Shown in pieces: positions 11,205 to 21,389 of a stretch of 64,000 bases of DNA (position 1 is its first letter; each line of letters opens with the position of its first letter). Under the pieces are notes generated by a model, which saw nothing but the letters and a program-made list of their open reading frames with translations, did no database searches and was not told the DNA's origin. Source of the stretch: Prorocentrum cordatum (lineage: Eukaryota; Sar; Dinophyceae; Prorocentrales; Prorocentraceae); contig CAUYUJ010014605.1 of assembly GCA_963575745.1 (NCBI GenBank), positions 1 to 64,000 on the forward strand, in the 5' to 3' direction. The translations under genes and the position numbers were made by a program.

Positions 11205-11350
11205 TCTGCGCAGATTTCTTGGATCCGCGCTGGACACCCCCTCCCTGGCGAGCGGAGCGCGCCAGGGGCGGCGCCAGAGACGCCGCCAGAGGGGCCTGGG
11301 CGCCGATCCAAGAAGTCCGCGCGGACCTCCGAAAGTGTATGTTTATGCAC
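11205..11350. mobile_element. Family G GC-rich palindromic element, copy G1
   Basis: Outer arms TTCTTGGATCCGCGCTGG and GCGCCGATCCAAGAAGTCC are inverted complements. The core is the compact palindrome GAGCGGAGCGCGCC followed by GGCGGCGCCAGAGACGCCGCC. The same structure is present at 34326, 45952 and 49866. Probably a fold-back or SINE-like non-coding element. Confidence 0.65.
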
Positions 11351-11730
11351 TTGTTTCTCGTTCTCTTTCTCGATCCTCTGACTGCGAGGCTTGGGATTTA
11401 TCCATCTCCACCGCCTGGGAACCGACGTCCTAGCGCCCCAGCGGGCGGTGGATATGGATACATTGTGGCCCCGGGGGTCCGACATATGTCCACATCCACC
11501 GCCTGTCAAGATCCCCGAAACTGATCCTCCAGGCGGTGGTCGTGCATCAATTCCCGCCTCGGATCTGGCTCTCTTGCGCGTGCAGCCCAGCGGCCTGCCG
11601 GGCTGGGGGGGAAGCCGCCGGGCGCGGCTGCGGCTGCTGCGGCCGCGGGAGGCCGCCCAGCTGCGCCGCGCCGCCCCACGGGGCGGCCACCAGCGGCAGC
11701 CCGGGGGCGGAGACGCGCGCCTCGTGGCGG
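11351..11730. other. No gene recognised
   Basis: Contains imperfect repeats of ATCCACCGCC/GGCGGTGGAT near 11400-11540, i.e. short inverted copies. No supported coding sequence. Confidence 0.4.
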
Positions 11731-11945
11731 ACCTCCTCCTCCTCCTCCTCCTCCGCCTCCTCCTCCTCCTCCTCCTCCTCCTCCTCCTCCGCCTCCTCCT
11801 CATCCTCTTTATCCTCTTTCCTCTTTATCCTCCTCCTCCTCCTCCTCCTCCTCCTCCTCCTCCTCCTCCTCCTCCTCCTCCTCCTCCTCCTACGCCTCCT
11901 CCTTCTCCTCCTCCTCCTCCTCCTCTTCCTCCTCCTCCTCCTCCG
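11731..11945. repeat. (CTC)n microsatellite
   Basis: Pyrimidine triplet tract, interrupted at 11800-11830 by CTTTATCCTCTTTCC. Confidence 0.95.
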
Positions 11946-12049
11946 CGCTCGTCTCCTCCCACCTCCTCTCCTCTCTCGTCTGGCGCACCCTCCATTGCGC
12001 AGCGGTTGCAAGCGGCCGGATGAGGACAGGGACCCAGTCAGAGCGTAGA

Positions 12050-12440
12050 CCGCCTAATACGGGGAGCGCTGTAATTACCCAAACTACGGAACGCGCGGGT
12101 AGGGGCAGCCCGCCATTCTTCGACAGTGCGCCGGTCCAAGGGCCATTTCAAGCTGAGATTGGAGACACATTGGCCTCTTCTGGTGTTCGTAGTCGTCATC
12201 GTCCTCCTCCCCCTCCTGCTCCTCCTCCTCCTCCCCCTCCTCCTCCTCCCCCTCCTCCTCCTCCTCCTCCCCTTCCCCCCGAAGCCCCTTCGAGACGCGC
12301 GCGCCTCGAGGCGGGCCACGGCCAGCTCCAGCACCCGCACGCGCCCCGCGAGCTGTGCCAGCGCGTCGTCCTGCGGGGCGCCGCCATGCGGCGCCATGGC
12401 CGGGCGGAAGCCCTCCGAGGGCGGCGGCGGCTACCGCCGT
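12050..12440 (-). other. Possible minus-strand exon with coiled-coil and acidic stretch, plus (CTC)n
   Basis: On the minus strand 12430-12290 reads as a heptad-like helix, DDALAQLAGRVRVLELAVAR, preceded by an AG that could be a splice acceptor. The following CTC tract (12200-12280) gives a polyglutamate run in one frame, then DDDDYEHQKRPMCLQSQL to a stop at about 12084. A frame change is needed between the two parts. It may be a real exon of an unknown protein or chance. Confidence 0.25.
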
Positions 12441-12481
12441 TCGGGGCGCACGACCCGATCTCCGAGAAGTGGGTTGTATTG

Positions 12482-14370
12482 TTATGTGCGTGTGTGTGTG
12501 TGTGATTGTGTGTGCGTGTGTGCGTGTCTGTTTCTGTGTCTGTGTCTTTGTATGTGTCTGTGTCCGTGCCTGTGCCTGCGTTTGTGTCTGTGTCTGTGTC
12601 TGTGTCTGTGCCTGTGCCTGGGTCTGTGTCTTTGTCTGTGTCTGTGTCTGTGTCTGTGTCCGTGTCTGTGCCTGTGTCCGTGTCTGTGTCTGTGCCTGTG
12701 CATGTGCCTGTGTCTGTGTTTGTGTCTGTGTCTGTGTCTGTGCGTGCGTGTGCGTGTGAGTGTGCGTGTGAGTGTGCGTGGGTGTGGGCGTGGGTGTGGG
12801 TGTGGGTGTGGGTGTGGGTGTGGGCGTGGGTGTGGGTGTGGGCGTGGGGGTGGCTGTGGCGGCGGCGGTGGCGGTGGCAGTGGCTGTGACGGTGTGTCTG
12901 TGTGGATGTGTGTGTGTTTGTGGGTGTGTGGGTGTGTGGGTGTGTGGGTGTGTGGGTGTGTGGGTGTGTGGGTGTGTGGGTGCGTGGGGGTGTGTGGGTG
13001 CGTGTTGGTGCGTGTGGGTGCGTGTGCGCGCGTGTGTGCGTGTGTGTGCGTGTGTGTGCGTGTGTGCGTCTGCGTGTGCGTGTGCGTGTGCGTGAACGTG
13101 TGCGTGTGCGTGTGCGTGTGCGTGTGCGTGTGCGAGAACGTGTGCGTAGCGTGTGCTGTGCATGTGCGGGTGGCGTGTGCGTGGTGGCGTGTGCCGTGCG
13201 CGTGCGTGTGTGTGCGTGTGCGTGTGCGTGTAGCGTGTCGTGTGCTGTGTGGCGTGTGGCTGTGCGCGTGCGTGTGTGTACTGTGTTGTGTTATGTGTGC
13301 GTGTTGGTGCGTTGGGCGTGGGCGAGTGCGCAGTGCGTGAACGCAGCGATGCGTGCGAGTGCGTGTGCTGTGCGTTTGCGTGTGCGGAGCGCGTGCGTGG
13401 CGCGCGGTGTGTGTGTGTGGTGTGTGTGTGTGTGCGTGCGTGTGCCGTGTCCGTGCGTGGCGTGCGTGCGCGCGCGGGTGTGTGTGTGTGTGTGCGTGGT
13501 GTGTGTGTGGCGTGTGCGTGTGTTGTGTGTGTGTGTGTTTGTGTCTGTGCGCGTTGTGTTGCATGTGTGTGTGCGTATGTGTGTGTGGTGTGTGCGTGCG
13601 TGCGTGCGTGCGTGCGTGCGGTGTGTGTGTGTGTGTGCATGGGTGTGCGTGTGCGCGCGTGGAGCGTGTGCGTGCGCGTGCCGCGATCGTGTTGGCGTGT
13701 GCTGTTGTGCGTGTGCGGGTGGCGTGCGCGTACCGTGTGGCGTGGGCGGTGGCGTGTGGTGTGTGGCGTGTGTGCCGTGTGTGCGTGTGTCGTGTTGGGC
13801 GTGTGGCGCGTGCGTGCGTGTTAGTGTGCGGGCGTGCGGGTGCGAGTGTCGGGTGTGCGGTGTGCGGGTGTAGCGGGCGTGCGGTGTGCGGTGCGGTTGC
13901 GGGGAGCGGGTGGTGCGGGTGTGCGGGTAGTGGGGCGGGTGTGCGGGGTGTGGCGGTGTGCGGGTTGCGGTGTGCGGGGTGCGGGTGTGCGGGTGGAGGG
14001 CGTGCGGGGGTGCGGGGGTCGGGTGCGCGGGTGCGCGTGTGCGCGTGTGCGCGTGTGCGCGTGTGCGCGTGTGCGTGTGCGTGTGCGTGTGCGTGTGCGT
14101 GTGCGTGTGCGTGTGCGTGTGCGTGTGCGTGTGCGTGTAGGTGTGCGTGTGCGTGTGCGTGTACGTGTGCGTGCGCGTGTGCGTGTGCGTGGGTGTGTGC
14201 GTGTGCGTGTGCGTGTGCGTGTGCGTGTGCGCCTGTGCGCGTGTGCGCGTGTGCGCGTGTGCGTGTGCGCGTGCGTGTGTTCGTGTGCGTGTGCGTGTGC
14301 GTGTGCGTGTGCGTGCGCGTGTGCGTGTGCGTGTGCGTGTGCGTGTGCGTGTGCGTGTGCGTGTGGCAGG
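12482..14370. repeat. TG/CG-rich compound simple-sequence array
   Basis: Nearly 1.9 kb of GT-rich sequence in successive blocks: GTGTCT hexamers (12530-12740), GTGTGG hexamers (12775-13000), GTGTGC/GTGC (13020-13850), then very regular GTGTGC (14030-14365). All frames are open on both strands because the repeat lacks stop codons, so the very long Cys/Val or His/Thr ORFs here are artefacts. Confidence 0.93.
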
Positions 14371-14373
14371 CCA

Positions 14374-14737
14374 CCCAGCAGGGCCCGCTGCGCCGCTCTG
14401 TTCGCGGGGCAGGCTTGGCAGCTGCACGCCGCCGCGCAGGGCCCCGGCTGGGTGGCCTGCCTGCGCTGCGGGGCCTCCGCGCCCGCGTGGCCGCGACTGG
14501 CGGCGACGCCGTGCGCGGGCTGGGCCGCCGCGCTGCCGCCACGGGCGGCAGCCTTGCTGCTCCTGCCCACGGTCCGAGCTGGCGGCCGCGAGGCCGACTG
14601 GCGCGCGGCGCTGCGCGGGCGCCTGGTGCAGCGCCCGGGGCCGCCAGGCTAGCGGCCTGCGCATGGGCCGCGTGCCGCCCCGGCCCCCCCCCTCCCCTCC
14701 TCGACTGCTGCTCTCTGCCGCTGGGCTTCTTCGATGG
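14374..14737 (+). other. Exon-like island between TG arrays, Cys-containing
   Basis: The only non-repetitive sequence between two TG arrays. It begins after GTGTGGCAG, a plausible intron acceptor with a long TG tract upstream, and ends at GATGG followed by GTAAAAAAG, a good donor. One plus frame reads QGPGWVACLRCGASAPAWPR and continues to CAGWAAALPPRAAALLLLP, reminiscent of the C-terminal zinc-ribbon tail of dinoflagellate LINE polyproteins; that frame stops at 14652, while another frame is open to the donor. Could be a LINE tail fragment or a genuine exon with TG-repeat introns. Confidence 0.3.
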
Positions 14738-14743
14738 GTAAAA

Positions 14744-15119
14744 AAGTGTGTGTGTGGTGTGTGTGGTGTGTGTGTGTGTGGTGTGTGTGTGGTGTGTGTG
14801 TGTGTTGTGTGTTGTGTGTGTGTTGTGTGTGTTGTGTGTGTTGTGTGTGTTGTGTGTTGTGTGTGTTGTGTGGGTGTGTGTTGTGTGTTGTGTGTGTTGT
14901 GTGCGTATGTGTGTATGTGTATGTGTGTATGTGTGTATGTGTGTATGTGTATATGTGTATGTGTGTACGTGTGAACGTGTGTATGTGTGTATGTGTCTAT
15001 GTGTGTATGTGTGTATGTGTGTATGTGTGTATGTGTGTATGTGTGTATGTGTGTATGTGTATGTATGTGTATATGTGTGTATGTATGTATGTGTAAGTGT
15101 ACGGGTATGTGTACGGGTA

Positions 15120-15160
<41 letters not shown>

Positions 15161-15190
15161 GTATGTGTGTGTGCGCGTGTGTGTGTGTGC

Positions 15191-15221
<31 letters not shown>

Positions 15222-15755
15222 GTGCGCGTGCGCGTGCGCGTGCGCGTGCGCGTGCGCGTGCGCGTGCGCGTGCGCGTGCGCGTGCGCGTGCGCGTGCTCG
15301 TGCGCGTGCGCGTGCGCGTGCGCGTGCGCGTGCGCGTGCGCGTGTGTGTGTCTGTGTCTGTGTGTGTGTCTGTGTCTGTGTCTGTGTGTGTGGGTGTGCG
15401 TGTGCGTTGTGCGTGTGCGGTGCGTGTGCGTTGCGTCGTGTGCGTGCGTGGCGATGTGGTGTGTGTGTGCGTGTGCGTGTGAGTGTGCGTGTGCGTGTGC
15501 GTGTGCGTGGCGTGTGCGTGTGCGCGTGCGCGTGCGCGTGCGCGTGCGAGTGCGCGTGCGCTGTGCGGCGTGCGAGTGCGCGGTGCCGCGTGCGCGTGAC
15601 GTGCACGGCACGTGCACGGCCGCGTGCGCGTGCGCGTGCGCGTGCGCGTGCGCGTGGGCCGTGGTAGGCGTGGGTGGCGTGGGCGTGGGCGTGGGCGTGG
15701 GGCGGCGGGGCGCGGCGGCGGGTCCGCGGGGTCCGGAGGTCCGCGGCGTCCGCGG
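14744..15755. repeat. Second TG-rich array (GTGT, GTAT, GTGC blocks)
   Basis: Ordered blocks: GTGTGTTG (14800-14900), GTATGT (14905-15170), GTGCGC (15190-15340), then mixed. Ends in a short GC-rich segment GGTCCGCGGGGTCCGGAGG before the octamer satellite. Confidence 0.92.
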
Positions 15756-16373
15756 TGTCTGCGTGTCTGCGTGTCTGCGTGTCTGCGTGTCTGCGTGTCT
15801 GCGTGTCTGCGTGTCTGCGTGTCAGCGTGTCTGCGTGTCTGCGTGTCTGCGTGTCTGCGTGTCTGCGTGTCTGCGTGTCTGCGTGTCTGCGTGTCTGCGT
15901 GTCTGCGTGTCTGCGTGTCTGCGTGTCTGTGTGTCTGTGTGTCTGTGTGTCTGTGTGTCTGTGTGTCTGTGTGTCTGTGTGTCTGTGTGTCTGTGTGTCT
16001 GCGTGTCTGCGTGTCTGCGTGTCTGCGTGTCTGCGTGTCTGCGTGTTTGCGTGTCTGCGTGTCTGCGTGTCTGCGTGTCTGCGTGTCTGCGTGTCTGCGT
16101 GTCTGCGTGTCTGCGTGTCTGCGTGTCTGCGTGTCTGCGTGTCTGCGAGTCTGCGAGTCTGCGTGTCTGCGTGTCTGCGTGTCTGCGTGTCTGCGTGTCT
16201 GCGTGTCTGCGTGTCTGCGTGTCTGCGTGTCTGCGTGTCTGCGTGTCTGCGTGTCTGCGTGTCTGCGTGTCTGCGTGTCTGCGTGTCTGCGTGTCTGCGT
16301 GTCTGCGTGTCTGCGTGTATGCGTGTCTGCGTGTCTGCGTGTCTGCGTGTCTGCGTGTCTGCGTGTCTGCGTG
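15756..16373. repeat. (GTGTCTGC)n octamer satellite
   Basis: About 77 near-perfect 8-bp units. A block of about ten GTGTCTGT units sits at 15923-16000. Isolated variants include GTGTCAGC (about 15820), GTGTTTGC (about 16044), GAGTCTGC twice (about 16145-16160) and GTGTATGC (about 16315). The array runs into the assembly gap, so its length is a minimum. Confidence 0.97.
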
Positions 16374-16473
16374 NNNNNNNNNNNNNNNNNNNNNNNNNNN
16401 NNNNNNNNNNNNNNNNNNNNNNNNNNNNNNNNNNNNNNNNNNNNNNNNNNNNNNNNNNNNNNNNNNNNNNNNN
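16374..16473. other. Assembly gap, 100 N
   Basis: Exactly 100 Ns, a conventional size for a gap of unknown length. Left edge is octamer satellite and right edge is AGTAGG repeats, so the missing part is probably also simple repeat. Confidence 0.98.
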
Positions 16474-17560
16474 AGTAGGAGTAGGAGTAGGAGTCAAGCT
16501 AGCCAGCTCGAGCGAGTCAAGCATGGCATGCCCATTCCACCCGCCCTCCCACAACATAAGAAGCAAAGCTGGCACAACTGGGGGCCGAAGTCACACCGGC
16601 CAGCCGGTTTGGTACAGCTGATGCGGCCGCGATGGCGGTTGCCGACGGGAACTGGCGAGCGCGTGTTGAATGCCGCGCACGCATTGCCAGACGAGTCGAG
16701 AATGGCCCGGTACACCGCAGGAAGCCTGAAGGCCCCAACTTGTACTGTTTTTTTTATAAAGGGGGGGTTTGGATGGGCGGGCGCGGGGTGTGCGCCGCAT
16801 CCCATTCCTGCCAAGCATTTTGCGACGTGGACGACAGGACGTCCATGCTGAGAGGAAAAACGTTGGTGCGCGGCGCCGAGGCGAGAGCGACATGTCACCC
16901 CTTCGCGCGGGGTGTGCGCCGCGTCCCATTCCTGCCACGCATTTTGCGACGTGACGACAGCACGACCATGTTGACAAGAAAAACAAAAACTGTGTATTGT
17001 CTTTTGCAGATTAGAATGGGACGGATTGGATGGGCGGGCGCGGGGTGTGCGCCGCGTCCCATTCCTGCCATGCATTTTGCGACGTGGACGACAGGACGTC
17101 CATGCGACGGTGCCAATGACGGCGACGACTCTAGAAGGATTTGAGCATGCGCTCGCGGCGACGCGCGCGCATGTCGCCCGCGTGGTATTTTTTGCACAGG
17201 ATTCGCGGCCTGGGTGCATGACAGAGCATCGCGAGTGCACCGCGCGATGACGTGAAATCGCTGGATTTGACCGAATTCTTAAGATTCCTATGGTTTTCCT
17301 ATGATTTCAGCAAGAGAGCCCGGGCGGGAAATTTGTAGAATTTTTGTGAAAAAAGCATTGGGTTTTTGATGTTTTTATGTTGAAATGCTTGCAAACACAC
17401 GGTGTTCGGTAGGATTCTGACATGAACGCGCGCGTGTGCTCTTTGTGGTATTTTTTGCAATGGATTATCGCCGTGGACGACAGGACGTCCATGTCGAGAG
17501 GAAAAAATAAGAAAAATGTTGATTTTGTATTGTTTTTTACAGGTTAGGATGGGACCACCC
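16474..17560. repeat. Local tandem repeat of about 257 bp with T-rich/AG tracts
   Basis: The segment GGATGGGCGGGCGCGGGGTG, continuing into TCCCATTCCTGCC and TTTTGCGACGTGGACGACAG, occurs at about 16771 and 17028, with an internal partial copy at about 16907 and its tail again at 17471. Each unit is preceded by a tract such as TGTATTGTCTTTTGCAG (about 16995) or TGTATTGTTTTTTACAG (about 17527) that looks like an intron 3' end. No protein is evident. Confidence 0.7.
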
Positions 17561-17623
17561 GGATGCGGCCCCTATCGGCCGGCCTGAGGGGGGAGTAGGA
17601 GTATATTCGAATAAGGAATAAGG

Positions 17624-17772
17624 ATAGGAGGAGGAGGAGGAGGAGGAGGAGGAGGAGGAGGAGGAGGAGGAGGAGGAGGAGGAGGAGGAGGAGGAGGGGG
17701 AGGAGGAGGGGGAAGAGGAGGAAAAGGAAGCGGGGGTAATGGTAATGGCAATGGTAATGGCAATGGTAATGG
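17624..17772. repeat. (GGA)n followed by (AATGGY)n
   Basis: GGA triplets at 17624-17720, then six to seven AATGGT/AATGGC hexamers at about 17737-17772, just outside the 3' end of the LINE. Confidence 0.9.
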
Positions 17773-17814
17773 TGCGTAGGCGGAAGGTCCGCCTCGCCGC
17801 TGCGCGGCAGGGGC

Positions 17815-18350
17815 GCACTATTCCCCCTCTTCTCCTGGGATGGGCCAAGGCTCGAGATGTTTCGGCCTTGGTTTCCTTTCGGGCCCGCCGCAGCTGCTTC
17901 GCCCATTCAGCCGCCGAATCGAGCATTGCAAAACCGCGCAGACGGGAAGCCCTCTCGAGGTCTCGAGGTCACCCCGTTCAAGCAAGCTCCCGGGGCCCTC
18001 AGAACCCAACGACAGCTCGCCAGCGGCCCTCCCACCCATCCCAGGCCCCGCCCCCAGAAACGAAACAGACTGGACACCCACCAGCTCTTGCTGGAGCCAT
18101 TCGACGTCGCTGCCAACTATATATGCCTTGGAGCCCCGAGAGCTCCTTGGGCGATGGCGCTGGCGGGTGCAGGCGGCGCCGAGGGCGGGGGCGCTAGCTT
18201 TTCAGCCCCGCATGCCTCGACCTCTCTGCAATCATCGGCGAAGCTCTTGCCAGGGGAGTACCAGGGCCCCGCAGGACTTGCATAAGGACAGGGGAGGCAA
18301 ACCATCCTCCGCAACCCCCACATCGCACTTGATAACCGAACGCCCTTGAA
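17815..18350 (-). pseudogene. C-terminal zinc ribbon and tail of the LINE polyprotein
   Basis: Minus-strand reading gives VIKCDVGVAEDGLPPLSLCK followed by SCGALVLPWQELRR (about 18240-18340), a CxC-like plus CKSCG ribbon typical of the end of dinoflagellate LINE proteins. Downstream, to about 17820, further coding-like sequence includes VEWLQQELVGVQSVSFLG. The boundary with non-LINE sequence is uncertain. Confidence 0.45.
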
Positions 18351-18574
18351 ACGCCACGGCCTGCCGGGCGCGGCCCAAGGCCCGCCCCGCCACCCCCGCC
18401 ACCCTCGTTCGGCTCGGGCGCGGGCACGGGCAGAGACCTGGGAAGGCAATCGACCTGCTCCCAGCCGATCATGTCCCGGGCCGCGAGGGCCTCATCCAAG
18501 GGTCCGAGGCCCCCGGGGTCGCCAGGGAGCTCAAGCGCCACATCCGAGGTGCCCACCACCCCTTTCAAAATTGA

Positions 18575-20094
18575 TCAGATTGTCATCAACTGTCCACGCG
18601 CGCAGTCGGCCTGTCCAATGGACAGGCTCTCGCACACTCGCCTCGCAAACCTCGACAAGAAGGATTCGCTCGGCTGGCGCCTTCCACATGCCAGCTCCTT
18701 TTTTCGTCCATCGGCCGGCAAGATACTTGGATGTCCTGCGCCAGCTGTCAGGAAAAAGAGCGCATCGCTACCGGCAGATACGTGGGCTCGCACATTCACC
18801 GCCGGCGCGCTAGGGCCTTGCCTAGACCGCCACAACTTCCAGAAGTGACGATTCGGTTGCTCAGGGCTCAGAGCTTTTTGCGGGCCCATCGCGCAGCCGA
18901 CGGAAGTAGCGAATGTGTTGTGAGCACCAATGAAAGAGAGCGGCCCGTCGGCCTCAGGCGCCACGGAGAACCTGGCAAGCACGCGAAATCCAAAATCCTC
19001 TGCGTCGCGCGAGCTCTGGGTGAGCGACCAAGCCGAGGGAACATCTCCATGGGAGGCACATCTGATCGAGCCATAGTCGCCAATGCGGACCGCAGCCCAT
19101 TCGGCTCTGCGAATGCCGCCAAACATGGTGTACAACGACGACCCATCCACAAATACTTCCCCCTCGAATCGCCAGCCTTCGAGGCAGCCCACAAGCCGAC
19201 GCTGGTTCTTCGGCTGGCAAATCCTGCCGTCGCAAAGTGCGCTCTGGGGAGGGCGCCAGCCCTCTCGCGAAAAAACTCCGCACACTGGCTGCCCTCGGCG
19301 GTCGCGACTGCCGCGGCCCTCAGAAGATCAGGCGGGCAGCCGTCGCGTCGACAGCCAGCCGCGCGCGGGCAGTCAAAAACGCGATGCCACAAAGTGCCTG
19401 CCGACCCGCAGAGAGCGCAAGCCGACCGGCTCGATTTGCCTCGGTCGAAGAGGCGACGCGGGCACCGCTGCGCCCCGCAACTAACGGACCAGAAGACATT
19501 CTTGCGCCTCTTGCACCACACTTCCGCGCTACCTCGCTGTAGTTCGGCTAAGACGGGCGACCGGGGGATTTCTGCCACCCACGGCACCATCGCACGGCAA
19601 AGTGCCATTGCATCCGACGCAGCGATGGCAGCGCGCCTCGCCACTTGCCCCATGAACCCTGGCGGGAAAACTGCAGGCCGAATTCGCAGCCGAATTCGGC
19701 GGTCGTGCTTGACCAGGCTGCAGCCGACGCGCGCGATGGTCAGGACGGCGGCCTGGGCCTGGTCGGCGAACCACGCCCGCGGGCTCCACTTCCGAGGAAG
19801 CTGCAGAGCCTCCGAGCGCGCGGAGGCGATCACGGACTCGCGCGCCATTCCGTCGTGGACCACGGCGGCCCACGCTCTGGCGACCTTTACGCTGCACACC
19901 GCCAACGGGTCGCGGAACTTCGCCCTCGGCATCGCCCGCGCCTGGAGCCCCAACGTCGCGCCGGCTGAAAGCCGACCTACTGCGCGAAGCGCGTGCGCCC
20001 AGAAGCAATTTAACTTGCCGTCGGCGACGCCCGTGATCGCCGACCCCCGCGCCGCAGGGCGACCCGCGATGCAGGTGGCGCGCCTTCGCTTCAA
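18575..20094 (-). pseudogene. LINE connection, zinc knuckle and RNase H domains
   Basis: In the frame open from 20094 to 18868 the thumb/connection region is followed by a CxxC...H...C knuckle, CALCGSAGTLWHRVFDCP (about 19350-19410), as in zf-RVT. RNase H is continued in another frame from about 19285: FEGEVFVDGSSLYTMFGG with the first catalytic Asp and RRAEWAAV (about 19080-19150). Near the C-terminal part NVRAHVSAGSDALFFL (about 18760-18810) holds a histidine in the place of the family's conserved H. The frame change near 19285 breaks the polypeptide. Confidence 0.7.
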
Positions 20095-21180
20095 CGGACT
20101 GCAGCAGCTCGATATTGGCCGCCGCTCTGCTCGCCTTGGCCAGGCACTTGCGCAGCTCGGGCACTCGTCGGCGGCTCAAGCACCGCGGGCCGGCTTGCCT
20201 CTTGAGCCCCAGGTCGCCCCAGGCGGTGGCCAACTCCCGCGCAAAGAGCGGGTCCGTGGCCGACCGGCCCGTTTTGCCCCAATTGATCCTGGGGCGCCGG
20301 CTCTCCAGGCCCGCGGAAAGCTCAGTCGCAGCCAGCGGCAACTGCCGGGCCACCAGCCTGCGCGCGCCGACGGGTTGGAGGACGCAGTCGCCCACGAGGC
20401 TGCGGGGCCAGACCAGGGGGGACCTCGAGACCACCCGCCGCGGGGGCGCGTAGGTAAGGAGCTCGGTCAAGCCCACCGCGCGCGAACTGCCTGCGGCCAC
20501 GGTGCCATTGGCCTCGATCGCGCGCCCCACTCCAGAGCCACGCAGGGCCCGCTGCTGCAGGCGGTGGCTCGAGCGCAGCGGCCTGAGCGGGACCAGCGGG
20601 AAGCCAGTCTCAATGGCCTGTTCCTTGCGCTCGTGGTGGCTCATGAGCTCGTAGTAGCTCATAAGACCCACCGCCGGCGTGCTGGCGACGTTGCCCGATT
20701 GCCGAGCGCGCGCGGTCATCAAATTGCGCGCCATGCCCGCCCTGTCGCCAGCGCGGCCAGCCGAGCCCCAGCGGGGCGAGGAGTCGATCTTCTGCACTCG
20801 CTGGGCCACCAGTGGCCGACAGAGCTCAGACCGCACTCGGGTCCACAAGCTGGCCAGGACCATGGACCTAGCGCCCCTGGGTGGGGGCTTGCGCAAGAAT
20901 GCCACGAGCATCATCCACAAGGGAATCCGCGGCGGTCGCCGCTCCCAGAGATGCGCTATGTCCAAGAAGGCCTGGCGGCAGCGCCGCGGGAGCCAGCGCG
21001 GCTGCCCGGGGTGCGCGCGATTCCGCCCTAGGCCTGCGCCCTGGCGGGGGGGCGCGAGAGCACCTGGCTCAGCTGCTCACTCGCGAAAAGGCGGGAGGTC
21101 CTCCCGCGTCGCCGCCCACCTCCCAGGGTCCAGGGCGCCAGCCTGTCGGGATGAAATCCAGAGCGGTTCCCACTCCCTCA
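20000..21180 (-). pseudogene. LINE reverse transcriptase domain, inactivated
   Basis: Finger motifs are visible as AFLDIAHLWERRPPRIPLWM and KPPPRGARSMVLASLWTRVR (about 20810-20970), corresponding to the LPKPxGGxRPI region of RT. The motif A region reads VGLMSYYELMSHHERKEQA (about 20600-20660), lacking the expected Asp. FPLVPLRPL and IEANGTVAAGSSRAVGLT (about 20470-20510) follow. The motif C region reads RSLVGDCVLQ where YxDD is expected (about 20385-20420), so the first catalytic Asp is Gly. A stretch between motif B and C is missing. Dead by sequence. Confidence 0.75.
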
Positions 21181-21389
21181 TCTAAACCTCCATGGCCTCG
21201 TCGCCTGCCACTGGCATCGGCCCATCATGATTTACCAGCGCGGTTGGGTTGATCTCGCCTTCCCCCGTGAACTTGCAAGCCGCGCGGCCGTCGGAAAGGG
21301 CGGCGGGCCGCTGGGCCCGCGCCAGCCGCTCGGCGGTGCGCCGCTGCCCATCGAGGCCCTGGAGGCCCTGGGCGTGCCCAACCATGTCG

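Noticed and set aside
15756-16373. CRISPR-like array
   Set aside because: The repeat is continuous 8-bp satellite without unique spacers; the sequence is eukaryotic.
12482-16575. Very long Cys/Val-rich and His/Thr-rich open frames (up to more than 1000 codons)
   Set aside because: TG/CG-rich repeats contain no stop codons in several frames on both strands; one frame even spans the N gap. Not genes.
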